A stretch of DNA of 64,000 nt, taken from the NCBI RefSeq assembly GCF_001548035.1, contig NZ_AP014723.1, positions 744,001 to 808,000 on the forward strand, in the 5' to 3' direction. The stretch's first letter is position 1. Each line of letters opens with the position of its first letter. A program made the translations under genes and the position numbers. This document shows positions 1 to 9,711 of the stretch, in pieces. Source of the DNA: Sulfurospirillum sp. UCH001. GTDB taxonomy: Bacteria > Campylobacterota > Campylobacteria > Campylobacterales > Sulfurospirillaceae. The notes below the pieces were generated by a model. The model did no database searches, was not told the DNA's origin, and saw only the letters and a program-made list of their open reading frames with translations.

Positions 1-44
1 ACCGCGTGATCGAATTTGTTTCGGTCAATGATGCTTATAAATAA
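1..44 (+). CDS. 3' end of an upstream gene, probably spoT (partial)
   Basis: Only the last 13 codons are visible (R-V-I-E-F-V-S-V-N-D-A-Y-K), ending in TAA at 42-44. This is too little to identify a protein from sequence. The guess of a RelA/SpoT (p)ppGpp synthetase/hydrolase rests on gene order: in Campylobacter jejuni, as I remember it, spoT sits directly upstream of tyrS on the same strand, and the next genes here also match that order. The gap to tyrS is 21 bases and holds its ribosome binding site, so the two are probably co-transcribed. Confidence 0.5.
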   Translation, partial: RVIEFVSVNDAYK

Positions 45-65
45 TCGAAGAAGGAAATAAGAGAT

Positions 66-1277
66 ATGGATATGCGGATTCAAAATGCGCTTAAAGAGAT
101 CAAACGAGGTATTAGTGAGATCATCGATGAAGAGCGCGTTGTTACATTACTCAAAAATTATTTTGAAAAAGGCGAGACTTTCTTAGTCAAAGCTGGTTTT
201 GACCCGACGGCTCCAGATCTTCACCTAGGACATACCGTATTGCTTCAAAAGATGGCATTACTTCAAAAATTTGGTGCAGTAGTTCAATTCCTTATTGGTG
301 ACTTTACTGGAATGATTGGTGATCCAACAGGTAAAAATGAGACACGTAAGAAATTAACACGTGAAGTTGTTTTAGCAAACGCTCAAAGTTATAAAGATCA
401 AGTTTTTAAAATTTTAGATCCAGAAAAAACTGTGGTTATGTTTAACTCAGAGTGGATTGAAGGGCTAGGCGCTGCTGGTCTAGTAGAACTTACTACCACA
501 TTTAACGTAGCACGTATGCTTGAGCGTGAAGATTTTGAAAAACGCTATAAGTCTCAAACCCCTATCTCTATTAGTGAGTTTTTATATCCATTACTCCAAG
601 GTTATGACAGTGTCGCGATGAAAAGTGACATTGAAATGGGTGGTACGGACCAGAAGTTTAACCTCTTAATGGGACGTCATTTACAACGTGCGTATAACAT
701 TGGAAAAGAGCAAGCTGTTATTATGATGCCACTTCTTGAAGGACTTGATGGCGTCAATAAAATGAGTAAATCTTTAGGTAATTATATTGGTGTAACAGAT
801 TCTCCAAGTGATATGTTCGGTAAGATGCTTAGTATCAGTGATGAATTGATGTGGCGTTATTATGAACTTCTCAGCACTAAATCACTGGAAGAAATTGCTA
901 CACTCAAAGAAGAGGTTGAATCAGGTTCTGTGCATCCAAAACATGCGAAAGAGATGATTGCGTTAGAGATTATTGAGCGTTATCACAGTCAAGCTAAAGC
1001 ATTAGAAGCAAAAGCAGAGTTTGATCGTGTGCATTCTCAAAACGAGATTCCAACAGACATTGAAACTTTTATCATCAATGAATCTCCTCTCTGGATCGCA
1101 AAAGCGCTCGTAGATTGTGGACTGGAGTCTTCGACATCACAAGCAAGACGTGACATTAAACAAGGGGCTGTAAAGCTCGATCAAGAAAAAGTAGATGATG
1201 AGCAGCTACAGCTGGCATGTGGAGAGTATATTCTCCAAGTCGGTAAGCGCAAATTTGCTAGATTAAAGGTGCAATAA
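66..1277 (+). CDS. tyrS: Tyrosyl-tRNA synthetase
   Basis: Class I aminoacyl-tRNA synthetase that charges tRNA-Tyr in the cytoplasm. At 403 residues it has the usual bacterial length. The ATP-binding HIGH signature appears as HLGH at residues 53-56 after the FDPTAPDLH context, and the KMSKS loop is intact near residue 232. The last 60 or so residues ([18 protein letters not shown]) look like the S4-type RNA-binding domain usual for TyrRS. A ribosome binding site (AAGGAAATAAGAG) precedes the ATG at 66; a second ATG two codons later is a possible alternative. The stop overlaps the next start in a TAATG arrangement, which indicates translational coupling with the following flavoprotein gene. Confidence 0.97.
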   Translation: MDMRIQNALKEIKRGISEIIDEERVVTLLKNYFEKGETFLVKAGFDPTAPDLHLGHTVLLQKMALLQKFGAVVQFLIGDFTGMIGDPTGKNETRKKLTREVVLANAQSYKDQVFKILDPEKTVVMFNSEWIEGLGAAGLVELTTTFNVARMLEREDFEKRYKSQTPISISEFLYPLLQGYDSVAMKSDIEMGGTDQKFNLLMGRHLQRAYNIGKEQAVIMMPLLEGLDGVNKMSKSLGNYIGVTDSPSDMFGKMLSISDELMWRYYELLSTKSLEEIATLKEEVESGSVHPKHAKEMIALEIIERYHSQAKALEAKAEFDRVHSQNEIPTDIETFIINESPLWIAKALVDCGLESSTSQARRDIKQGAVKLDQEKVDDEQLQLACGEYILQVGKRKFARLKVQ

Positions 1278-2374
1278 TGTCATTAAATGCTCTAAAAATT
1301 GGCAAATATACAATTGAATATCCTATTGTTCAAGGTGGTATGGGACTTGGTATTAGCTGGGATAAACTTGCAGGAACAGTGAGTTTAGAAGGTGGTCTTG
1401 GTGTCATCAGTTCTGTTGGAACAGGATACTACAACAGCAACCATTTTAGTAAGAAAAACATTAATTCACGTCCTTTTGAGACAGAAAACTTCTACTCAAA
1501 AGAGGGGCTAAATGCTATCGTAGCAAATGCACGAAAGATTTGTGGTGACAAACCACTTGCCATGAATATTCTTTATGCTATTAATGATTACGAACGTGTT
1601 ATCAAAGATTCATGTGAAGCAGGTGTAGATATTATTATTACGGGAGCTGGACTTCCAACAAATATGCCTGAATTTACAGCGGACTATCCTGATGTTGCAT
1701 TAGTACCGATTGTTTCATCTGCAAAGGCTCTTAAAATTATTTGTAAACGTTGGACACAACGTTATAATCGCTTGCCTGATGCGATTGTCGTTGAAGGACC
1801 ACTGAGCGGTGGACATCAAGGTTTTACGTATGAGCAGTGTTCTCAAGAAGAGTATCAGCTCGAAAACTTGATAGCACCGATCAAAGAAGAGATTAAACTT
1901 TGGGGTGACTTTCCACTAATCGCTGCTGGTGGCGTATGGGATCATAACGATATTCTCAAAATGATTGCCTTGGGTGCAGATGGTGTTCAGATGGGAACTC
2001 GTTTTATTGGAACACATGAGTGTGATGCCGATCAAAACTTTAAAGATGTTTTATTAAAGGCGACAAAAGAGGATATTCAACTCTTTAAATCTCCTGTTGG
2101 TTACCCAGCTAGAGGTGTAAGGACCAATCTTATTCAAATGGTTGAAAAGAGAGAAGGACCTGCTATTCGCTGTATTAGTAACTGTGTAAGTCCATGTCAT
2201 AGAGGACAAGAGGCTAAAGCAGTAGGGTATTGTATTGCCGACCGTCTGAGTGATGCGTACATGGGAAAAACAGAAACGGGGCTCTTCTTTACAGGAGCCA
2301 ATGGTTATAAACTGAATGAAATTATAAGTGTTAAAGAACTCATTGCAAAGTTGGTACATGGGGAAACACATTAG
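1277..2374 (+). CDS. Nitronate monooxygenase family flavoprotein
   Basis: FMN-dependent TIM-barrel oxidoreductase of the 2-nitropropane dioxygenase/nitronate monooxygenase family, 365 residues. Family features are the N-terminal VQGGMGLGIS segment, the EGPLSGGHQG loop, and the FMN-phosphate-binding stretch AAGGVW...GADGVQMGTRF. Near the C-terminus is a cysteine cluster (CISNCVSPCHRG) that I associate with the Campylobacterota branch. The natural substrate is not evident; family members oxidise alkyl nitronates or act as enoyl reductases. It starts inside the tyrS stop codon (TAATG), and its 3' end overlaps the amidase gene by 17 bases. In C. jejuni the same gene occupies the same position, so the neighbourhood is ancestral rather than functional evidence. 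Confidence 0.85.
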   Translation: MSLNALKIGKYTIEYPIVQGGMGLGISWDKLAGTVSLEGGLGVISSVGTGYYNSNHFSKKNINSRPFETENFYSKEGLNAIVANARKICGDKPLAMNILYAINDYERVIKDSCEAGVDIIITGAGLPTNMPEFTADYPDVALVPIVSSAKALKIICKRWTQRYNRLPDAIVVEGPLSGGHQGFTYEQCSQEEYQLENLIAPIKEEIKLWGDFPLIAAGGVWDHNDILKMIALGADGVQMGTRFIGTHECDADQNFKDVLLKATKEDIQLFKSPVGYPARGVRTNLIQMVEKREGPAIRCISNCVSPCHRGQEAKAVGYCIADRLSDAYMGKTETGLFFTGANGYKLNEIISVKELIAKLVHGETH

Positions 2375-4064
2375 AGCCTTTTTTGTTTTGCTGTTGACAT
2401 GTATAGCACTTTTTGGTGCACCTAATTACATGCAACAGCTTGAACAATATGATGCCCAAATGAAGGGTGCAAATAACGATGAAATGTTACGTGTCTTTCA
2501 TGGACTGAAAGCGGTTTATATACAAGCTATTATCAGTGGTGATGAGAATCTAAAAAAAGAGACACTAGAGCGTCTTATTAAAACAGCCAAAATTCTTAAA
2601 CTCGATGCCTCTAAGTATGAATCTGAACTTGCAACCATGAGCAGAGAGACGAAAAAAGCTGCACCTTCAAAACCACTTGTTCCTCCACCAGCCTCCGAAG
2701 AGAGTTTTGGAACATCCACCAGTAGCAGTACTGCACATGCAAGTAGTACTCCTTCTGCTTCATCATTTTCGACTTCAACACCAGCTACTGCTCCTGTGAT
2801 GACAAAAGAGAGTAAGATCGCTACTTCTCCTCAAAGTGCTACCACATCCAATACAGCTTCATCGCTTCCCAAAAATTATAATGGGAAAAACGTACTTCAC
2901 CATGTAAAAACAAGTGAAGAAGAAATCGTGCTTGATTTTGGCTCTGCAGTAGCGGAAAGCAGTGTAAAAATCTTTGTGCTTAAAACAACAGATGGTTATA
3001 AAAAGATTATTGATATTCCTGCCATCATTATGAATGCTCCGCTGAAGATTTCTACACCTAAAAAATTACAAAGTTTGCGTATCAGCCAATACAATGCAAC
3101 AACTATTCGTATTATTTTAGATGCGCCAAGTGCATTTGAAACCTATGTGAGTGTTTTGGATACTCAGGTTATTTTATCACTCGATAAAAAACCGATTTTG
3201 ACAGAAAAAAGAATTATGCCTCCAACTGAAGCACCTAAAAAAGCTCCTGTTGTAGCTGCCGCTACTCCAGCACCTGAACCCACTGTAAAATCTCCAACGA
3301 TAGTTTCTTCCGCACCTTCCACTATGCCGATAGAAGCAGCGCCTGTTGTTGCAAGTAAGGGATCAAGTAAAAAAGGTCAAAAACGCGATAAGACAATTGT
3401 CATTGATGCGGGACATGGTGGTAAAGATGCAGGCGCTATTGGTTATAAACAACGTATGGAAAAGCATTTAGTGCTTGATATGGCGCTACAATTAGGTAAA
3501 GAGCTTAAATCTCGTGGTTATAAAGTCTATTATACACGCCAAAAAGATGAGTTTATCAATCTTAGAGATCGTACCAAAGTAGCGAATGATAAAAATGCTG
3601 ATTTATTCGTGTCATTGCATGCTAATGCTGCACCAAATGAGGCTAAAAAACTCTCTATGAAAGGGCTTGAGACGTTCTTCCTTTCTCCCGATCGCTCTGA
3701 ACGCTCCAAAAACGTAGCTGCTTTAGAGAACCAATCCGATATGGAAGAGATGGATTTTTATTCAAAAGAGACCTTCCTCAATGTCTTTAATCGTGAAAAA
3801 ATTGTTCTCTCTAATAAAGTTGCTATTGATGTGCAGTCTAGTATGCTTAAAAGTGTAAAAAAGAAATACAGTGTTGAAGATGGTGGTGTAAGAGAAGCTC
3901 CATTTTGGGTCTTAGTGGGGGCTACGATGCCTTCCGTTCTTATTGAGTTAGGTTACATTAGTAACCCTGAAGAGTGCGATAATATGTTCAACCCTCAATA
4001 CCAAAAACATCTTGTTGATGGTATCAGTGATGGTATTGATCAATATTATACTAACAATCCTTAA
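2358..4064 (+). CDS. amiA: N-acetylmuramoyl-L-alanine amidase (AMIN + Amidase_3)
   Basis: Periplasmic peptidoglycan amidase that cuts the bond between MurNAc and the stem peptide during cell separation. The chosen ATG at 2358 opens a clear signal peptide (KHIRAFFVLLLTCIALFGA); an in-frame start at 2328 would place ten unrelated residues before it. The protein has about 568 residues: a low-complexity Ser/Thr/Pro/Ala linker, an AMIN-like beta domain around residues 175-270, a second Pro/Ala-rich linker, and a C-terminal Amidase_3 domain. Zinc and catalytic motifs are visible as IDAGHGGKDAG, SLHANA and VLIELGYISN. The gene overlaps the oxidoreductase upstream by 17 bases, and its 3' end overlaps the convergent cinA-like gene by 14 bases. 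Confidence 0.93.
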   Translation: MGKHIRAFFVLLLTCIALFGAPNYMQQLEQYDAQMKGANNDEMLRVFHGLKAVYIQAIISGDENLKKETLERLIKTAKILKLDASKYESELATMSRETKKAAPSKPLVPPPASEESFGTSTSSSTAHASSTPSASSFSTSTPATAPVMTKESKIATSPQSATTSNTASSLPKNYNGKNVLHHVKTSEEEIVLDFGSAVAESSVKIFVLKTTDGYKKIIDIPAIIMNAPLKISTPKKLQSLRISQYNATTIRIILDAPSAFETYVSVLDTQVILSLDKKPILTEKRIMPPTEAPKKAPVVAAATPAPEPTVKSPTIVSSAPSTMPIEAAPVVASKGSSKKGQKRDKTIVIDAGHGGKDAGAIGYKQRMEKHLVLDMALQLGKELKSRGYKVYYTRQKDEFINLRDRTKVANDKNADLFVSLHANAAPNEAKKLSMKGLETFFLSPDRSERSKNVAALENQSDMEEMDFYSKETFLNVFNREKIVLSNKVAIDVQSSMLKSVKKKYSVEDGGVREAPFWVLVGATMPSVLIELGYISNPEECDNMFNPQYQKHLVDGISDGIDQYYTNNP

Positions 4065-4785
4065 TCATTTTCCCTTTAGAGCGTACAGCGTCTTTAAAGT
4101 ACTGAGACCATTGTTCTACTATTGATTGTTCGTGATGTGCAAGATAAATTTCTACGATACGTTTTTCCCCAATAAAACGAGGTAATGAAGAAAAATGGAG
4201 CTCTTTAGGTAGGGCTTCCATAATCTCTATTAAATCATTTTCAGCTGATTCCACAATAAAAGACGTGCTATAAAGTTGTGGTTGACTAGGAAAGTGTTTA
4301 TCAAGAGCTTCTTTAATCATTGGCCATGACATAGATGGAAAGCCTGGCGTGAAAAAGAAACGATTGAAGAGTGAAAAACCTGGAACATTATTGACGACAT
4401 TATGTAATAGCTTTGCATGCGGTGGTAGCATTGCCATAGTAATACGATAAGGATACGCTTCATTGCCAAATTGTTTTTCAATCAGCTCTTTTGCTGTTGA
4501 ATGTAAAGCTAAAGGCTCTCCTGTAAATACTTCGCTTGCAATAGCCCGAGTTAAATCATCAGGTGTTGCACCAATACCACCAAAGCAAAACATAACACTT
4601 TTGGGGTCTTGTAAAATCATATTGAAACAATTTTGAATAAGTATAGGGGAGTCTTCGACAACAAAACTGCCTTTATGTGAGAGCCCACGATCACGAAGTT
4701 CTTGATTGAGAAAGGCGAAGTGTTTATCTACTCTGCGACCATTGAGCAATTCAGACCCAATGATGACAGAGTAGAAATTTTGCAT
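4051..4785 (-). CDS. CinA N-terminal / MoaB-like molybdopterin-binding domain protein
   Basis: A 244-residue protein corresponding to the MoCF_biosynth (MogA/MoaB-like) domain found at the N-terminus of CinA. Visible motifs are IIGSELLNGR at the start, FCFGGIGATPDDLT (the GGTGxTxxD-type loop) near residues 68-81, and NVPGF...FFTPGFPSM further on. The C-terminal nicotinamide-nucleotide deamidase domain of full-length CinA is absent. Family knowledge suggests a nucleotide or pterin substrate; the actual reaction is not established for this short form. The gene ends exactly where adk's stop codon begins and shares an operon direction with adk and aspS. Confidence 0.8.
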   Translation of the reverse strand: MQNFYSVIIGSELLNGRRVDKHFAFLNQELRDRGLSHKGSFVVEDSPILIQNCFNMILQDPKSVMFCFGGIGATPDDLTRAIASEVFTGEPLALHSTAKELIEKQFGNEAYPYRITMAMLPPHAKLLHNVVNNVPGFSLFNRFFFTPGFPSMSWPMIKEALDKHFPSQPQLYSTSFIVESAENDLIEIMEALPKELHFSSLPRFIGEKRIVEIYLAHHEQSIVEQWSQYFKDAVRSKGKMIKDC

Positions 4786-5358
4786 TTAGATATTGCTTTT
4801 TACGAAGCTTTCCATCTCATTTACGATCTCTTCGATAGTACGTTCGCCGTTGATTTTATGAAGAAGATTTTTAGCACCGTAGAACGCTTGAATACCCGCT
4901 AATGGCTCTGTATAGACTTTCATACGGTTTTTGAAGACTTGAACGTTATCGTCTGCGCCACGTGCACGTCCTAAAACTCTGTCACATGCTACTTGTTCGC
5001 TGACTTCAACTTCAATAACTGAAACCAGTTGAACGGTTGTCTCTTTGACAAGAATCGCATCAAGTGCTTTCATTTGTTCGTCAGAACGTGGGAAGCCATC
5101 AATGAGAATGACATTTTTAGGGCTATTTTTGATGGCACTAACGATGGTATTGATAACGATGTCAAGTGGTACTAGATTACCTGCACTAACATACGAATCA
5201 ATGGTTTTACCTAGTTCACTACCACGTGCTACTTCATCACGAAGTAACTCACCTGTTGAATAGTGTGCGATTACATCGCTGTTTTTTTCTGCGATTAAAC
5301 TCGCATCTGTTGTTTTACCACTGCCTGGGGCGCCAATAATCAAAAATAGTTTCTTCAC
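4786..5358 (-). CDS. adk: Adenylate kinase (short form)
   Basis: Cytoplasmic enzyme that interconverts ATP + AMP and 2 ADP. The 190-residue protein has the P-loop GAPGSGKTT at residues 8-16, the AMP-binding [11 protein letters not shown] segment and the [11 protein letters not shown] motif. The LID region is short ([15 protein letters not shown]) with no zinc-binding cysteines, which defines the short type. The start codon is GTG, preceded by a good ribosome binding site (GGAGAG). It lies between aspS upstream and the cinA-like gene downstream, matching the adk-aspS pairing I recall in C. jejuni. Confidence 0.97.
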   Translation of the reverse strand: MKKLFLIIGAPGSGKTTDASLIAEKNSDVIAHYSTGELLRDEVARGSELGKTIDSYVSAGNLVPLDIVINTIVSAIKNSPKNVILIDGFPRSDEQMKALDAILVKETTVQLVSVIEVEVSEQVACDRVLGRARGADDNVQVFKNRMKVYTEPLAGIQAFYGAKNLLHKINGERTIEEIVNEMESFVKSNI

Positions 5359-5372
5359 GTTTACTCTCTCCT

Positions 5373-7121
5373 TTATTTGGTTTTTTCTCTAAGTCTAATT
5401 CCAAGGTCACGTAATTGGTCATTTTCTACTTCGCTTGGTGCGCGAGTAAGAAGACATTGTGCTTTTTGGGTTTTAGGGAAGGCAATAACATCACGAATAC
5501 TATCACTTTTCGTAATAAGCATCATCAGACGATCAAGTCCGATTGCCAAACCACCGTGTGGTGGTGCACCAAATTTAAGTGCGTCAAGCAAGAATTCAAA
5601 TTTCTCATGCGCTTCTTCATCACTGATGCCAAGAAGGTTAAAGACTTTTTGCTGAATCTCTTTTTTGTGAATCCTGATACTACCACCACCAAGTTCAACA
5701 CCATTGAGAACGACATCGTAAGCGACAGATTCCATCTCATCAATTGGGGTATTGTCAATATCTTTTGGCATAGTAAATGGATGGTGAAGTGCTTTTACTT
5801 TTCCATCTTCAACTTCAAACATTTCAAAGTCAACAACCCAAACAAACTCAAATTTGTCTTTAGGAATGATGTTCATTTGTTCTGCTAAGAAAATACGGAA
5901 ACGTCCCATATAGTCAAGAACAAGTTTTTTTGGACCCGCACCAAAGAAAATAGCATCTCCTACTTGAAGGTTCGCTGCATCGACAATTTTTTGAAGATCT
6001 GTATCATCAAAAAATTTTGTTAAAGGTCCTTTGAGACCATCTTCTTTCATTTGGAAATACCCAAGTCCTGTAGCACCGAATTTTCTTACATACTCTTCAA
6101 AACCTTGCATTTGACGTTTTGAGAAGATATTGTCGCCATTTGGTACTTTGAGTGCTTTGATACGGTTTTTCTTAGTATCTTTCGCGATGTTGCTAAAAAT
6201 TTCATTTTTACAGTTTGCAAAGATATCGATGACATCAATCATACTAAGGTCATAACGAAGGTCAGGTTTATCAGAACCATACTTCTCCATAGCCTCTTTG
6301 TATCGAATACGATTGAATGGGATTTGAATTTCATGTCCACATGCTTTGAAAACATCTTTCAAAAGATTTTCTGTGACTTTCATGACATCTTCTTGGTCGC
6401 AGAAACTCATCTCAATATCAATTTGTGTAAATTCTGGTTGACGATCTGCACGCAAGTCTTCATCACGAAAACATTTTGCTACTTGAAAATAACGATCAAA
6501 TCCAGCACACATTAAAAGTTGCTTGAAAAGCTGAGGAGATTGAGGAAGCGCATAAAATTCTCCATTGTGTACACGACTTGGAACAAGATAATCTCTTGCA
6601 CCCTCTGGAGTTGATTTGGTTAAGATAGGTGTTTCAACTTCCAAGAAACCTTGTGAATCGAGTGAATTACGAACAGCAACGGTTGCTTTACTTCTGAGTT
6701 TAAAAATTTCATATGATTTGTGGTTACGAAGATCTAAGTAACGATATTTAAGGCGTACATCTTCACCGACATTGTTATCGCCAATGACGAACGGAACGGT
6801 CTCACTTGCGTTTTCAATGATAAGTTCATCGACAATAATTTCGATTTTACCTGTTTTAAGGCGTGGGTTTTCTAGTCCTTCACCACGTGCTCTTACTCTA
6901 CCTTTTGCTTTGAGAACAAACTCATCTCTGACATGAGAGGCAATGTCGTGTGCAGTGGCACTATCTGCTGGATCGCATACCAATTGAACAAGACCTGATT
7001 TGTCACGAAGGTCGATAAAGATAACACCACCATGATCTCTATGACTGTTTGCCCAGCCACACACTTCTACAATTTCGCCAATGTTGGCGACATCTAAATC
7101 TGTACAATAATGACTTCTCAA
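5373..7121 (-). CDS. aspS: Aspartyl-tRNA synthetase (bacterial type)
   Basis: Class II synthetase of 582 residues charging tRNA-Asp. It has the N-terminal OB-fold anticodon-binding domain ([26 protein letters not shown]), motif 2 ([18 protein letters not shown]), the bacterial-specific GAD insertion in the middle, and motif 3 ([12 protein letters not shown]) near the C-terminus. The start is TTG; the following residues (RSHYCTDL) match the usual start of Campylobacterota AspRS, so the unusual codon is accepted. In relatives lacking AsnRS this enzyme is often non-discriminating and also mischarges tRNA-Asn for GatCAB; nothing in this window decides that. Confidence 0.96.
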   Translation of the reverse strand: MRSHYCTDLDVANIGEIVEVCGWANSHRDHGGVIFIDLRDKSGLVQLVCDPADSATAHDIASHVRDEFVLKAKGRVRARGEGLENPRLKTGKIEIIVDELIIENASETVPFVIGDNNVGEDVRLKYRYLDLRNHKSYEIFKLRSKATVAVRNSLDSQGFLEVETPILTKSTPEGARDYLVPSRVHNGEFYALPQSPQLFKQLLMCAGFDRYFQVAKCFRDEDLRADRQPEFTQIDIEMSFCDQEDVMKVTENLLKDVFKACGHEIQIPFNRIRYKEAMEKYGSDKPDLRYDLSMIDVIDIFANCKNEIFSNIAKDTKKNRIKALKVPNGDNIFSKRQMQGFEEYVRKFGATGLGYFQMKEDGLKGPLTKFFDDTDLQKIVDAANLQVGDAIFFGAGPKKLVLDYMGRFRIFLAEQMNIIPKDKFEFVWVVDFEMFEVEDGKVKALHHPFTMPKDIDNTPIDEMESVAYDVVLNGVELGGGSIRIHKKEIQQKVFNLLGISDEEAHEKFEFLLDALKFGAPPHGGLAIGLDRLMMLITKSDSIRDVIAFPKTQKAQCLLTRAPSEVENDQLRDLGIRLREKTK

Positions 7122-7242
7122 TGTTTATCCTAAATGAAGGGTTCTTGTCGTACCCTTTGAATGTCGTTTTTTAAAAGATATTAGTATAGCTAAATGTAGC
7201 TTTTCTTTAGTTTATTTTAGAAAACATTGTCATCTTTTGTGG

Positions 7243-7248
7243 TACAAT
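7243..7248 (+). promoter_or_regulatory. Putative -10 element of the diguanylate cyclase gene
   Basis: TACAAT about 42 bases before the ATG at 7291, in the 169-base region between the divergent aspS and the GGDEF gene. The rest of that region is AT-rich, with a weak AAGGGT...ACCCTT inverted repeat near 7138-7158 close to the aspS side. No clear -35 box is seen, which is common in Campylobacterota promoters. Confidence 0.4.
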
Positions 7249-7290
7249 CCTTCACTTGCTGTTTAAAAAATTCTCTAATCTTGGGGTTAC

Positions 7291-8130
7291 ATGCATCCAG
7301 TTATGATTATCTTTGAATTAGCGTTACTCGTTATTGGTGCTCTTTTTTTAGTGCGTTCTCTTACTCCCATCAAGCGTTTGATTCTTGAACTTCCAGACGG
7401 AAATTTGAAAAAACGTTGGAAAGTTTTAAGTGTTCTTATCCTCTTTTTTATCATCTGTTATTTTGTTTTTGGATATAACCTTTGGCTTATGCGTGAAGAA
7501 CTGAGTCTTCTTTCGATTGTTGTTTCCGTTATGCTTCTTTTAGAGGGTATATTTGCTTATGTCGTAGGACAGCTCGCGCTACAAACAACAAATGATGTAA
7601 AAGATATTGCGATTTTACAACATGAAAGTATCACTGATGCACTAACAGGGCTCAAAAATAGACGTTATTTTGATCAGAGAATTTGTGAAGAAGTAGCCCT
7701 CTCAAAACGGTATAAACTTCCTTTAACGTTGATACTACTGGATGTTGATTATTTTAAAAAAATCAACGATACGTATGGGCATACTGTTGGTGATGAAGTG
7801 CTGACAAACCTATCTAAACTTGTATTGGAAGTTGTGCGCGATAGCGATATCGTTGCACGTTATGGTGGCGAAGAGATTGCGATCATTACACCAAATACGA
7901 GTAAAGCGGAAGCTGAACTTTTAGCAGAAAGATTGCGTGGAAAAGTTGAAAAAACAACGGTTGCAATGGTTGGGGCAACACAAGAAATTGTTCAAGTTAC
8001 CGTCAGTTTAGGTATTTGTTCTCTAAGCCCTGTCATTACTGACAAAGAAGCTCTTTTAGAAGAGTCGGATCAAGCGCTTTATTTAGCGAAAAAATATGGA
8101 AGAAATAGGGTGGTTGTGAGTAATTGGTAA
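7291..8130 (+). CDS. Membrane-bound diguanylate cyclase (GGDEF domain)
   Basis: A 279-residue protein with three predicted membrane segments in the first 110 residues (around 5-21, 45-68 and 75-100) followed by a GGDEF domain. The cyclase domain begins at SITDALTGLKNRRYFD and carries the active-site variant RYGGEEI (the last residue of GG[DE]EF is Ile). An RxxD allosteric inhibition site (RDSD) lies just upstream, so product feedback is expected. It probably makes c-di-GMP in response to a membrane-sensed signal; no known ligand-binding domain is visible. It is transcribed alone and followed by a hairpin shared with the convergent lipoprotein gene. Confidence 0.9.
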   Translation: MHPVMIIFELALLVIGALFLVRSLTPIKRLILELPDGNLKKRWKVLSVLILFFIICYFVFGYNLWLMREELSLLSIVVSVMLLLEGIFAYVVGQLALQTTNDVKDIAILQHESITDALTGLKNRRYFDQRICEEVALSKRYKLPLTLILLDVDYFKKINDTYGHTVGDEVLTNLSKLVLEVVRDSDIVARYGGEEIAIITPNTSKAEAELLAERLRGKVEKTTVAMVGATQEIVQVTVSLGICSLSPVITDKEALLEESDQALYLAKKYGRNRVVVSNW

Positions 8131-8136
8131 GAGAGG

Positions 8137-8160
8137 AGGGAAGAGAATCTCTCTTCCCTT
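8137..8160. terminator. Bidirectional hairpin between convergent genes
   Basis: A ten-base-pair perfect inverted repeat (AGGGAAGAGA / TCTCTTCCCT) with a three-base loop, followed by a short T-rich run on the + strand. It sits exactly between the stop codons of the diguanylate cyclase (+) and the lipoprotein (-), as expected for a shared terminator. Confidence 0.65.
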
Positions 8161-8165
8161 TAGTG

Positions 8166-8732
8166 TTACATACGTGTTAAACGTGCGACGATTTGATCGA
8201 TACTATCTGCAAAGAGTGTGTATAAGAAAGGTTCTAAATCTTTAGAACTGTAAGATGGAGCAATCCATTTACTGCCTTTTTGTCTAAAGTTTTGTGTAAT
8301 AACTTCATCACCTTTACGTACAACAACTTCGATTTCAATTTCACCTTTGAGATTTGCATCAAAGTTTTTATCATTGTAAACAATCTCAATGTCTTTGATC
8401 GCAACTTCAACCACTAAATTTGCTTCATTTGTTGACGCATTGGTGTTAAAGCCAGCGAGATTAAGGGCATAGCCCAACCCTTCAGTATATTTTTCAGCAA
8501 AGTTTTCATTGCTGTAGAAGTAGATTGTGTTGGTACTTTTTTGATCAACATAACCAATAATATTCTTCTTCGCACGTAAGTCTTTTACGGTTCGTAAATA
8601 GACGATTTTCTTATCACGTGAGAGTGGTCCTTGGTACTCTGCTTTGTAAGATTCTAAGTTCAGTGCTTCATTTTTGTAGGTACAACCACTGAATAACAAC
8701 AGTGCCATAGCTACGAAAAAGAGATGTTTCAT
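8166..8732 (-). CDS. Outer-membrane or periplasmic lipoprotein, YajG-like
   Basis: A 188-residue predicted lipoprotein: positively charged start, hydrophobic stretch and lipobox LFSGC, with the modified cysteine at residue 16. The mature part alternates short beta strands and resembles the YajG/LpoB-like group of small lipoproteins, but I recognise it only weakly. A ribosome binding site (GAGGAG) precedes the ATG. It is monocistronic and divergent from nadK. Its function is not known from the sequence. Confidence 0.7.
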   Translation of the reverse strand: MKHLFFVAMALLLFSGCTYKNEALNLESYKAEYQGPLSRDKKIVYLRTVKDLRAKKNIIGYVDQKSTNTIYFYSNENFAEKYTEGLGYALNLAGFNTNASTNEANLVVEVAIKDIEIVYNDKNFDANLKGEIEIEVVVRKGDEVITQNFRQKGSKWIAPSYSSKDLEPFLYTLFADSIDQIVARLTRM

Positions 8733-8832
8733 TGTAGTGCTCCTCGTATTTTAACCTCTTTAGAAGGTCTGTCATATCGGCGAATTATAGCATAAACACT
8801 GATTAATAAAAGACACGCTAGAATGAGTTATC

Positions 8833-9711
8833 ATGAAAATAACCAATCATACTCAAAAATTAAAGACTATTTCGACAGTGGGACTTGTCAGCAAGCCCAA
8901 TGATGGCACACTGTGTGGCTATGTGCATGAGATTGAAGCTGCACTGAGCAAACACAATGTCAAACTGTTGATAGAAGAGAAAAGTGCCCAAATATTGGGA
9001 TGTGGTCAAGGTGTAAATTTTGATCAAATGTGCAAAGAGAGCGATTTTCTGATCTCTCTTGGTGGTGATGGTACACTGATCTCACTGTGTCGTAGAAGCT
9101 TGATGTACCATAAGCCTGTTCTTGGCATCCATGCCGGACAATTAGGCTTTTTAACCGATATTCAAACGGATGAGATTAGCCATTTTATTGAAGATCTTTT
9201 TATTGGAAATTACCGTATTGATACACGAATGATGCTAGAAGTCTCATTACATGTCAATGGAAAAGTTGAAAAAGTAGTTGCATTTAATGATGTCGTTTTA
9301 TCGCGTTCAAAAATTTCTCATATGAGCAATATTAAAGCGTATGTTGATGGTCAACTTTTTAATTCTTATTATGGCGATGGGCTTATCATCTCAACCCCAA
9401 CGGGTTCAACAGCCTACAATCTCTCCGCTGGTGGTCCTGTCGTTTTTCCCCTCACTGAAGCACTTATCTTAACACCGATTTGTCCACACTCCTTAACACA
9501 ACGACCTTTGGTTTTGCCTGTTGATTTTGAGGTTTCCTTTGAAAGTGATGGGGATACCGTGATTGTTGTTGATGGGCAAGATACCTATACCATGAATGAA
9601 GTTGAACGTGTAAGTGTATGCATCGCGGAACAAGGTGCTGAGCTTATTCATAGTTTAGATCGTGATTATTTTGAAATTTTGAAAAAGAAATTGCATTGGG
9701 GGCATGTGTGA
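8833..9711 (+). CDS. nadK: NAD kinase
   Basis: ATP- or polyphosphate-dependent NAD kinase that makes NADP in the cytoplasm; 292 residues, normal length. Diagnostic motifs are SLGGDGTLISL around residues 76-86, the HAGQLGFLTD loop, and the TPTGSTAYNLSAGGP motif of the substrate site. It heads the series nadK-recN that I recall in the same order in C. jejuni. The stop codon overlaps the likely GTG start of recN by four bases (GTGA). Confidence 0.96.
   Translation: MKITNHTQKLKTISTVGLVSKPNDGTLCGYVHEIEAALSKHNVKLLIEEKSAQILGCGQGVNFDQMCKESDFLISLGGDGTLISLCRRSLMYHKPVLGIHAGQLGFLTDIQTDEISHFIEDLFIGNYRIDTRMMLEVSLHVNGKVEKVVAFNDVVLSRSKISHMSNIKAYVDGQLFNSYYGDGLIISTPTGSTAYNLSAGGPVVFPLTEALILTPICPHSLTQRPLVLPVDFEVSFESDGDTVIVVDGQDTYTMNEVERVSVCIAEQGAELIHSLDRDYFEILKKKLHWGHV

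Noticed and set aside
5415-5888. A 157-codon + strand frame opposite aspS
   Set aside because: Falls entirely inside the conserved AspRS catalytic domain and shows no recognisable protein features.
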